From positions 1-9,818 of the forward strand of contig CAJTMG010000042.1 in NCBI GenBank assembly GCA_910577405.1: a stretch of 9,818 nucleotides of DNA, given 5' to 3'. Below the pieces are notes generated by a model. That model was not told where the DNA came from and did no database searches. It worked only from the letters and a program-made list of their open reading frames with translations. Every line of letters starts with the position of its first letter. Position 1 is the first letter of the stretch. The position numbers and the translations under genes are program-made. Below, one piece after another: positions 5,672-9,818 of the stretch. The DNA is from an uncultured Oscillibacter sp. Its GTDB lineage: Bacteria; Bacillota; Clostridia; Oscillospirales; Oscillospiraceae.

Positions 5672-5946
5672 GGCTCTCGCCTCCTTTGTTCTGTCATGGG
5701 GACCCTGCCTGCCAGATCGTCCCCGTCCGTCTCGCTGCCCGCAGAAATGCCGGGAAGCCCGGGACGCGCCGCCGCCTGTTCAGCCTTTACCCATTCCGGA
5801 AGACTCTCTCCTTCTCGCCAGAAGGCCGCTCCGCTTTCCAGCCATGCGGGAGCGTCCGGGTGATCTGCCGGAAGTATATCGCCGGGCTGGTAGCGGGTAA
5901 AGCCCATGTCCGTCTGAATACAGGCTGCGGCAATCAGATCAGCCAT
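5647..5946 (-). CDS. Small conserved phage protein of unknown function, capsid-connector region
   Basis: 99 residues from ATG at 5946, overlapping the decoration protein gene by 8 bases (ATGGCTGA) and the joining gene by 25. It begins MADLIAAACIQTDMGFTRYQ then PGDILPADHPDAPAWLESGAA. The N-terminal half looks like a compact strand-strand-helix fold and the C-terminal half is low-complexity (A, G, P, E, R) with PGLPGISAG and LAGRVP. From memory, similar short proteins sit between the decoration protein and head-tail connector genes of other Firmicutes phages, without an assigned role. It could be a connector accessory protein. The overlaps on both sides show that it is a real, translated gene. 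Confidence 0.7.
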   Translation of the reverse strand: MADLIAAACIQTDMGFTRYQPGDILPADHPDAPAWLESGAAFWREGESLPEWVKAEQAAARPGLPGISAGSETDGDDLAGRVPMTEQRRREPCLPSRTF

Positions 5947-6274
5947 TGAGTTTCACCAGGACCGTTTCGTCTGCGGCTTCAGCGGAGGCGGCAATGTAAC
6001 CGATTTCGATTGCGGTATCGCCGGAAGTACCGGTTACGCCCGTGCCGTCAAAGTATGCGGTCTGGCCCATGGTCATGGCGGCGGTATCGGTCTTTTTGAC
6101 ACGGAACACGCCGCAGACATGAAGGGTCCCCAGCTGGCCGGGCGGAATCTCACAGCCGGTCACGCCGACACGGGTCCCGATGGTGAGAATCACGCCGTGG
6201 GGGATGGTTTCCTCCGTAGTATTCCGGTAGTCCAACGCCTCGCCGCGCTGGAGATATGCTGCTGTTGCTGCCAT
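5939..6274 (-). CDS. Capsid decoration (cement) protein, DUF2190-like
   Basis: 111 residues from ATG at 6274, with GAAAGGAGA upstream. The start MAATAAYLQRGEALDYRNTT and the repeating beta pattern IPHGVILTIGTRVGVTGCEI, then LGTLHVCGVFRVKK and MGQTAYFDGTGVT, match DUF2190 proteins. These are small all-beta proteins that sit on the capsid surface and stabilise the expanded head. The length matches the family. It follows the major capsid gene by 22 bases, the usual order for capsid plus cement genes, so both are needed together in late assembly. No unusual features were seen. Confidence 0.85.
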   Translation of the reverse strand: MAATAAYLQRGEALDYRNTTEETIPHGVILTIGTRVGVTGCEIPPGQLGTLHVCGVFRVKKTDTAAMTMGQTAYFDGTGVTGTSGDTAIEIGYIAASAEAADETVLVKLNG

Positions 6275-6296
6275 TGTCTGTCTCCTTTCTCCCCGG

Positions 6297-7883
6297 TTAC
6301 GCCAGAGGGCTGTTGACCTTCACGCCGGGGTTCTTGATGGCCCCGCGGAAGTCCATAACGTTGATGCCCCAGTCCAGATAGATATCCCACACAAAGCCAA
6401 GCTGCCCGGGAGTCTCCATGCGGCGGATGGTGGGGATTTCCTGACCGTTGAGGTAGTCGACCTCGATAAAGTCCGTATCCTCCCGTGCGCCGGTCAACCA
6501 CCACGGCATGACGTTTCCAAAGCCTCCGGCCAGCGCGTTGATGGTGGGGTCTTCAATGATGCTGATGCTGTCCTTGTAACGGTAGAGGGGGTTGACGGCC
6601 TGGGTGTTGTCCGTGGTCTGGATGACCGGGCTGTTGAAGAGAGTATACATATCGAAGGAATATCCGGCGGGGACAATCAGCTTGTCGGGCCGTACAATGA
6701 TGGGCTGGCCAAACTCGTCCGTCTGGGTAGAGAGGGCCATAATCATTGCCTGCATTGCCGCCTGGTTGATTTTCGTGCCGGTCGTCAGGACGTTCCTATG
6801 GTTGGTACTGAACAGAGGCAGGCCGTCGTAAATCGTGGGATGCCGCTTGTCCAGGCCCATCAGGATGGTATAGCACTGCGTATTGATGGTTTTCCGGGCG
6901 GCGGCGGCGTACCGGGCGGGAATGCGGGTCACAAGGTCGATATCGTCGTTAATGATGGCCTGCCGGGACAGCGTGAACTGCTTGCCGTAGGTCTTGATTT
7001 TCCGGGTAGGCCGTTTCGCGTCGGTGGGGATGTCGTTCTTCAGCTCGCCGCCCTCCGGGACTTCCAGAAATTCGCCCACGGGTCCGGCAAGATAGTTGTT
7101 GTCGTGGGTCTTGAAGTCCTTCAGACTGCCCTTTTTGGTCCATTGGTCGAAGGTGACGGGAACAGTCCGGTGACCCTCGACATAGGCTTTCTGAATGGCG
7201 TTGTCCAGGATAGTCGGGAAAGCGGCAGTAGGATTGAAATACTGCCGGGTGCAAATCTCCTGGAGCAGGTCGTCATTGCTCATGTACCGTGCGCCAGCGA
7301 TCCCAGCGCGCTCCATACACTCAATGGCCAAATCCCGGAGGGTCATGGCCGCAAACTTGGCCGCACCGTTAGCGGGAGTCTCCAGCTGGACTCCACCGCG
7401 GAGCAACAGCCCCTCAGCAGCATCCCGCCGGAACTCATCCTCTCCGGTCTCCATCACATGGACGCCGGTAGGGATGGGGCCACTGGTAGCCCGGAGCTTG
7501 TCCAGGATGGCGGCGCGGACCTGCTCCATGCTGGTGCCCTTGTCGATGTACTCCTGCGCCTCCATGTCAAAGTCCCGGCACAGGGCCATAATGTCTGCAA
7601 TCCTCCGCCGCTCTGCCTCTACTGCCTGCCGGGTGTCCTCTACAGGATTGGGCGCGGGGGGCGTTGCCTGGGGCTGTCCACCGCTCAGACTGCGCTGGCC
7701 GTCGGGGTTGCCGTCGTCACTGTCGCCCTCGCTGTCAATCTCCAAGGTGAGCGTGTCGATGTCCCGTTGCAGGGCCTCTACCTCGGCTTGCTCATCCGGG
7801 GTCAGGTCGCGGCTGGCGGTCTTGGCTGTGTTAATCAGCTCCAGTTGCCGCTTGATTTTGGCGGCTCTCTTCTTCTTTTTCAT
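6297..7883 (-). CDS. Major capsid protein, HK97 fold
   Basis: 528 residues from ATG at 7883; AAGGAG lies 8 bases upstream after AAAATTTTT. Residues 1-50 are a basic then acidic helix (KRAAKIKRQLEL, DLTPDEQAEVEALQRDID), like the delta/scaffold domain removed on maturation. A D/G/P/Q-rich linker covers about 50-82, and a second helix follows (EAERRRIADIMALC). The capsid fold runs from about 165 to the end, with the long N-arm MTLRDLAIECMERAGI, the KGSLKDFKTHDNNYLAGP loop, the spine helix AARKTINTQCYTILMG, and a C-terminus ending VWDIYLDWGINVMDFRGAIK. In related phages the same EAERRRIADIMALC segment can follow a fused protease, but here no protease is attached. The gene's 5' end has a diverged partial copy at 8600-8650. 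The hicA2 promoter lies back to back with it. Confidence 0.9.
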   Translation of the reverse strand: MKKKKRAAKIKRQLELINTAKTASRDLTPDEQAEVEALQRDIDTLTLEIDSEGDSDDGNPDGQRSLSGGQPQATPPAPNPVEDTRQAVEAERRRIADIMALCRDFDMEAQEYIDKGTSMEQVRAAILDKLRATSGPIPTGVHVMETGEDEFRRDAAEGLLLRGGVQLETPANGAAKFAAMTLRDLAIECMERAGIAGARYMSNDDLLQEICTRQYFNPTAAFPTILDNAIQKAYVEGHRTVPVTFDQWTKKGSLKDFKTHDNNYLAGPVGEFLEVPEGGELKNDIPTDAKRPTRKIKTYGKQFTLSRQAIINDDIDLVTRIPARYAAAARKTINTQCYTILMGLDKRHPTIYDGLPLFSTNHRNVLTTGTKINQAAMQAMIMALSTQTDEFGQPIIVRPDKLIVPAGYSFDMYTLFNSPVIQTTDNTQAVNPLYRYKDSISIIEDPTINALAGGFGNVMPWWLTGAREDTDFIEVDYLNGQEIPTIRRMETPGQLGFVWDIYLDWGINVMDFRGAIKNPGVKVNSPLA

Positions 7884-7909
7884 TATTTTTTCTCCTTAAA
7901 AATTTTTTT
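7832..7909. repeat. Direct repeat copy A: capsid 5' end plus ribosome site
   Basis: This stretch covers codons 1-17 of the capsid gene and its ribosome-site region. It matches 8599-8675 with the start codons 767 bases apart. The longest perfect run is 29 bases (7846-7874 against 8613-8641). Most other differences within the codons are at third positions. Confidence 0.9.
7892..7909. repeat. Cassette-junction motif CTCCTTAAAAATTTT, second of three
   Basis: On the minus strand this is AAAATTTTTAAGGAG, the capsid ribosome site and the A/T stretch before it. The same 15 bases occur at 991-1005 before the tail chaperone, and a version with one extra A at 8658-8675. Each copy lies within about 30 bases of a plus-strand TTGAC promoter. 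Confidence 0.8.
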
Positions 7910-7919
7910 CAAAAGCCCC

Positions 7920-7948
7920 TTGACATCAATGCGCATTATGCGTATAAT
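7920..7948 (+). promoter_or_regulatory. hicA2B2 promoter, full consensus
   Basis: TTGACA (7920-7925) and TATAAT (7943-7948) with a 17-base spacer, again a complete consensus. The AT-rich run at 7898-7914 just upstream could act as an UP element. The predicted start near 7955 gives a leader of about 16 bases that is almost all ribosome site. Confidence 0.85.
7929..7945. promoter_or_regulatory. Palindromic operator of hicA2B2 between -35 and -10
   Basis: CGCAT-T-ATGCG (7932-7942) is a perfect 5-bp inverted repeat. With one mismatched pair outside it, the symmetry extends to AT...AT over 17 bases. It fills the promoter spacer and touches the -10 box. The sequence differs from the TACATA/TATGTA operators of the first hicAB, which suggests that each HicB represses only its own promoter. 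Binding by HicB2 is inferred. Confidence 0.65.
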
Positions 7949-7970
7949 ATGATTGTAAGGAGGTTACAGC

Positions 7971-8150
7971 ATGAGATTCCGGGAAATAGAAAAAATCATT
8001 CTGGCGGACGGATGGCAGTTCAAGAAAGCCAAAGGCTCTCACTATTCTTACATTCATCCGACAAAACCCGGCAAGGTTTCCATCCCAAATCATCCGGGAG
8101 ACCTTGATCCCCGTACAATCCAATCTATTTTGAAGCAGGCCGGGCTCTGA
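7971..8150 (+). CDS. hicA: HicA-type toxin, mRNA interferase (second copy)
   Basis: 59 residues from ATG at 7971, 7 bases after AAGGAGG, ending TGA at 8150. The HicA signature is complete: N-terminal helix MRFREIEKIILADGWQF, KGSH with the catalytic-type histidine H24, YSYIHPTKPGKVSIP, PNH at 39-41, and the closing helix IQSILKQAGL. It should cleave mRNA as a growth-stopping toxin when free of HicB2. It differs from the first HicA at most positions outside the signature (for example KAKGSHYSYIH against DDGSHTNLWK), so this is not a recent internal duplication. Its promoter lies back to back with the capsid gene start. Confidence 0.92.
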   Translation: MRFREIEKIILADGWQFKKAKGSHYSYIHPTKPGKVSIPNHPGDLDPRTIQSILKQAGL

Positions 8151-8193
8151 TGCCCGGTACTGCGACGTAAATGCAATAAAGGAGGTCTTTTTT

Positions 8194-8601
8194 GTGAAAT
8201 TAACCTATCCAGCTTGTTTCTATCCCTTCGAAGAAAAGAAGGGCGGTTTCACCGTCGAGGTTCCCGATCTCCCCGGCTGTGTCAGTGAAGGCGACACGCT
8301 GGCGGAAGCAATCCTCATGGGTATGGATGCCGCGTCCGGCTGGGTTCTTGACGAACTGGAAGATGGAAAACCCGCGCCCGAAGCAAGTCCCTTGGAGAGC
8401 ATTACCCCTGACCCGGGCGGCTTCGTAAGTATGCTGGTTCTGGATATTGACGCTTACGCGGAGAAGTACGGAGAAAAATCGGTAAGAAAAAATCTCACGA
8501 TTCCCGCATGGCTCAACACGTTTGCCGAAAACAACAACATTAACTTTTCGCAGGTGCTTCAGGATTCTTTGGCCGCCCTTTACCAGCAAGAACACACTTG
8601 A
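8194..8601 (+). CDS. hicB: HicB-type antitoxin (second copy)
   Basis: 135 residues from GTG at 8194, with AAAGGAGG 9-10 bases upstream and no better start. The HicB core is plain: YPACFYPFEEKKGGFTVEV, then PDLPGC at 24-29 and SEGDTLAEAI. The C-terminal region (about 97-130, with VRKNLTIPAWLNTFAENNN and SQVLQDSLAALY) is a ribbon-helix-helix DNA-binding domain. It would neutralise HicA2 and repress the promoter at 7920-7948. Unlike hicB1, its ribosome site has no visible covering hairpin. Its stop codon (8599-8601) coincides with the edge of the capsid-gene fragment on the other strand, so the recombination joint lies at or just past the end of this gene. Confidence 0.92.
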   Translation: MKLTYPACFYPFEEKKGGFTVEVPDLPGCVSEGDTLAEAILMGMDAASGWVLDELEDGKPAPEASPLESITPDPGGFVSMLVLDIDAYAEKYGEKSVRKNLTIPAWLNTFAENNNINFSQVLQDSLAALYQQEHT

Positions 8602-8650
8602 TGAGTTCGAGCTGCCGCTTGATTTTGGCGGCTCTCTTCTTTCGTTTCAT
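8540..8650 (-). pseudogene. Remnant of a second, diverged major capsid gene (5' end)
   Basis: ATG at 8650 with AAGGAGG 7 bases upstream starts a 36-codon frame. Its first 17 residues, MKRKKRAAKIKRQLELI, equal the capsid N-terminus except R for K at position 3. Similarity ends at codon 17-18; the rest (KCVLAGKGRPKNPEAPAKS) is antisense to the end of hicB2. Within the shared part most differences are third-position changes: CAA/CAG, CTG/CTC, GAG/GAA, CTG/CTC and ATT/ATC. That pattern means that the two copies diverged as working capsid genes in separate phages before meeting here. The fragment still has a full ribosome site, so a 36-residue peptide could be made from any leftward transcript, but no function is expected. 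Confidence 0.88.
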
Positions 8651-8675
8651 GTTTATCCTCCTTAAAAAATTTTTC
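8599..8675. repeat. Direct repeat copy B: capsid 5' remnant plus ribosome site
   Basis: Partner of 7832-7909. It carries the third junction motif, CTCCTTAAAAAATTTTT at 8658-8674, with one extra A. The hicA2B2 cassette lies exactly between the two copies. On the plus strand GCCGC-9-GCGGC followed by TCTCTTCTTT (8614-8642) could serve as a weak terminator for hicA2B2. Confidence 0.88.
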
Positions 8676-8684
8676 GGAAAACTC

Positions 8685-8713
8685 TTGACTTTTGCAGTTG
8701 CTTATATTATTAT
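8685..8713 (+). promoter_or_regulatory. Promoter of the solo ribbon-helix-helix gene
   Basis: TTGACT (8685-8690) and TATTAT (8708-8713), 17 bases apart, each one base from consensus. An inverted repeat GCTTA-9-TAAGC (8700-8718) surrounds the -10 box and is a candidate autoregulatory operator for the gene's own product. Confidence 0.65.
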
Positions 8714-8741
8714 TAAGCCATGGCAAAAGAGAGGTGATGAA

Positions 8742-8924
8742 ATGTCGCCAAGAACAGGTCGTCCAATTAAGGGAGACAGCAAGCGAGATAAGAGTCTGCA
8801 ACTGCGTATGAGCCAGCAAGAATTAGACCTGTTAGACGAGTGTGCTAAGTCTCTGAAAATCACGCGGACCGATGTTGTAAACAAAGGAATCCAGCTTGTC
8901 AAAACTGAATTGGACAAAAAATAA
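8742..8924 (+). CDS. Solo ribbon-helix-helix (CopG/Arc-like) regulator
   Basis: 60 residues from ATG at 8742, after GAGGTGAT. The protein has a short basic N-terminal arm (MSPRTGRPIKGDSKRDKS), a strand LQLRMS, helix A (QQELDLLDECAKSLK), the turn ITRTD, and helix B (VVNKGIQLVKTELDKK). This is the whole MetJ/Arc fold and nothing else. Such proteins bind DNA as dimers through paired strands and act as small repressors or as antitoxins. No toxin gene lies beside it; the next gene is 110 bases on and shows no toxin signature. It may be a cassette regulator, or an antitoxin left after toxin loss. Its stop codon lies inside the 5' arm of a hairpin at 8921-8966. Confidence 0.8.
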   Translation: MSPRTGRPIKGDSKRDKSLQLRMSQQELDLLDECAKSLKITRTDVVNKGIQLVKTELDKK

Positions 8925-8966
8925 GGCAACCGGGGGAGCCTCGCAAGCCATACCCGATTGCCTTAT
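8921..8966 (+). promoter_or_regulatory. Long RNA hairpin overlapping the regulator gene's stop
   Basis: ATAAGGCAA (8921-8929) pairs perfectly with TTGCCTTAT (8958-8966). After one mismatch, CGGG (8931-8934) pairs with CCCG (8953-8956). The stem has about 13 pairs and an 18-base loop. No U-run follows, so it is not a standard terminator. It could protect the 3' end, weaken read-through, or form one structure with the hairpin at 8974-9016. Confidence 0.6.
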
Positions 8967-8973
8967 CCACCAC

Positions 8974-9016
8974 ACCCCGGAGGGATGGTAAATCCATTAT
9001 ACCATTCCTCCCGGGT
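8974..9016 (+). promoter_or_regulatory. Very stable RNA hairpin upstream of the small gene at 9035
   Basis: The arms 8974-8990 and 9000-9016 pair over 17 positions with one C-C mismatch and one G-T wobble (ACCC, GGAGG and ATGGTA segments); the loop AATCCATTA has 9 bases. It ends 8 bases before the AAGGAGG ribosome site at 9024-9030. Its 5' arm contains GGAGGG held in the stem. No T-run follows, so a leader element or transcript stabiliser is more likely than a terminator. Confidence 0.65.
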
Positions 9017-9034
9017 AAAAATCAAGGAGGAAAT

Positions 9035-9256
9035 ATGAGTATCTTGGAACAGTATGGCTATCGGTTTGACCGCGATGGCCTGCGGAAGCATCTCGCCCGG
9101 CAGGGGCACGAAATGACGGAAACCAACTGCGGCCTGTACAAGGCGATTGCTGACCATATGGTAGCAGCGTATGACCTGGGACGTCAGGGCCGGGAGCTGG
9201 CCGACTACTGCCTCTTCATCGCATGCGTGCCCCACACGGGGGAGGCAGAAGAATGA
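9035..9256 (+). CDS. Small protein of unknown function in the accessory region
   Basis: 73 residues from ATG at 9035, preceded by AAGGAGG at 4-5 bases, a strong start. I do not recognise the family. The protein is soluble, with an N-terminal amphipathic part (MSILEQYGYRFDRDGLRKHL), a middle helix (GLYKAIADHMVAAYDLG) and a C-terminal helix (GRELADYCLFIACV) with two cysteines. There is no signal peptide or membrane segment. It shares ATGATG with the next gene (overlap 9253-9256), so the two are probably translated together. The strong hairpins upstream suggest regulated expression. It belongs to the plus-strand accessory block rather than to the phage structural set. Confidence 0.7.
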   Translation: MSILEQYGYRFDRDGLRKHLARQGHEMTETNCGLYKAIADHMVAAYDLGRQGRELADYCLFIACVPHTGEAEE

Positions 9257-9405
9257 TGGCCGCAGGGACCGACTGGAAGCACTACGGGTTTGATGCGCTG
9301 GATGGTCTGATCCACTACATGAGCGAGATGGATGAATGTGTCAAAATACAATGGCATGACCCGTCCGTACTAGGGTCTGTTCACACAAGCAAAGATATGC
9401 TATAA
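9253..9405 (+). pseudogene. Small unknown gene cut by the IS element
   Basis: The frame starts at ATG 9253 (or 9256) and overlaps the previous stop by 4 bases. The native part is about 40 residues (MMAAGTDWKHYGFDALDGL, IHYMSEMDECVKIQWHDPSV) with an acidic helix in the middle. From 9373 the sequence is the IS end, and the last residues before the TAA at 9403-9405 (GSVHTSKDML) are encoded by the IS. The original 3' end would lie beyond the right end of the IS, outside this window. No family is recognised. Confidence 0.6.
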
Positions 9406-9412
9406 TAAGGGA

Positions 9413-9818
9413 ATGGAAGTGAAGAAAGAACAATACGAACAAATCGCAGAGTGCTTTCCGAAACAGCGGAAACCAGCAAAAATCAGCAATCTGGATGTAT
9501 TGAATGCGGCGCTGTACGTAATGGAAAATGGGTGCAAATGGAGGAGCCTGCCCAAAGAATACGGAGATTGGCACGTGATCTATGTCCGGATAAACCGCTG
9601 GGCGAAAAAGGGAGTTTTGGAAAAAGCATTTTTGCGTTTGCAGCAACTGGGAATCATCAAAATCCAAGTAAACGTGGTCAGTTTGGATTCCACCTGCATC
9701 AAGGTTCATCCTGACGGAATGGGTGCACTGAAAAAAACGGAGCGCAAGCCGTCGGAAGAACACGTGGTGGGTGGAACACCAAACTTCATATGGTCACCGC
9801 ATCTGATCGAGATGGGGT
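9413..9818 (+). CDS. IS5-family transposase, N-terminal part, two frames joined by frameshift (partial)
   Basis: ATG at 9413 opens a frame whose first 75 residues match the DUF4096/IS402-type N-terminal domain: YEQIAECFP, ISNLDVLNAALYVMENGCKW, RSLPKEYGDW, and INRWAKKGVLEKAF. It then reaches the start of the DDE catalytic domain with SLDSTCIKVHPDG, where D92 is the likely first catalytic aspartate. At K107-K108 there is a run of seven A (9731-9737). The 0 frame then reads TERKPSEEHVV, unlike the family, while the -1 frame reads NGAQAVGRTRGGWNTKLHMV, which is the family sequence. So orfA and orfB are joined by -1 slippage, as known for IS427-group elements. The remaining catalytic residues are beyond the window. 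Confidence 0.85.
   Translation, partial: MEVKKEQYEQIAECFPKQRKPAKISNLDVLNAALYVMENGCKWRSLPKEYGDWHVIYVRINRWAKKGVLEKAFLRLQQLGIIKIQVNVVSLDSTCIKVHPDGMGALKKTERKPSEEHVVGGTPNFIWSPHLIEMG
9731..9737 (+). promoter_or_regulatory. A7 slippage site joining transposase orfA and orfB
   Basis: The codons CTG AAA AAA ACG contain seven consecutive A. Slipping back one base on the second AAA gives AAA AAC GGA, after which the protein matches the transposase family. Either ribosomal -1 frameshifting or polymerase slippage on the A-run could produce the fusion. Confidence 0.7.

Larger units (their letters stand above)
9373..9818 (+). mobile_element. IS5-family (IS427-group-like) insertion sequence, left part
   Basis: The element begins GGGTCTGTTCACACAAGC, a typical left end for this group, directly after or within CTAG (9370-9373), which fits the YTAR target rule of IS5-type elements. 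A transposase frame follows after 40 bases. A TATAAT at 9401-9406 may serve as the -10 box of the transposase promoter. The right end and the second target copy are outside the window. Confidence 0.82.

Noticed and set aside
6798..7952. Long open frame of 384 codons on the plus strand
   Set aside because: It lies fully antisense to the capsid gene, has no ribosome site, and is caused by the codon bias of the real gene.
7884..8000. Search for a leftward promoter driving the capsid gene
   Set aside because: No convincing -35/-10 pair is visible on the minus strand here; only weak matches overlapping the hicA2 operator. The capsid transcript may start further right.
1..9818. CRISPR array, tRNA or rRNA genes, phage attachment site
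   Set aside because: No regularly spaced repeats, no cloverleaf or CCA-ended arms, and no integrase or tRNA-end repeat were seen.

Overview
The window is a piece of a tailed-phage genome, most likely a prophage in a Gram-positive gut-type anaerobe (Clostridia/Oscillospirales-like). This host assignment is an inference from strong AAGGAGG ribosome sites, textbook TTGACA-17-TATAAT promoters and the style of the phage proteins. A P2-like sheath and tube pair marks a contractile-tail (myovirus) particle. No host marker gene is present.

Layout. The structural genes all lie on the minus strand and read right to left: HK97-fold major capsid (7883-6297), DUF2190-type capsid decoration protein (6274-5939), a small conserved protein (5946-5647), a head-tail joining protein (5671-5282), a gpZ-like tail completion protein (5285-4635), a probable tail terminator (4630-4028), a small conserved protein (4047-3718), tail sheath (3706-2255), tail tube (2241-1723), a tail assembly chaperone with a programmed -1 frameshift (981-508, extended to 389), and the first 127 codons of the tape measure protein (382 to the window edge). 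Spacing is tight, with overlaps of 4 to 25 bases, so these genes form one late operon.

Two plus-strand cassettes interrupt this operon. The first (about 1005-1724) sits between tube and chaperone. It is a complete hicA-hicB toxin-antitoxin pair with a consensus promoter, two palindromic operators, a hairpin over the hicB ribosome site and a one-way terminator. The second (about 7911 onward) sits upstream of the capsid gene and starts with another, clearly different hicA-hicB pair. This hicA has 59 residues. It is followed by a solo ribbon-helix-helix regulator, two strong RNA hairpins, two small unknown genes, and the left end of an IS5-family (IS427-group-like) insertion sequence that runs off the window.

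The most informative structure is just after hicB2. There, a second copy of the capsid gene's ribosome site and first 17 codons lies on the minus strand, 767 bases from the real one. The two copies differ mainly at third codon positions, so the fragment comes from a diverged capsid allele of another phage rather than a fresh duplication. In addition, all three places where a plus-strand promoter abuts a leftward ribosome site carry nearly the same sequence, CTCCTTAAAAATTTT. Together these suggest that the cassettes were swapped in by recombination at a shared ribosome-site module, which keeps the phage gene next to each cassette translatable.
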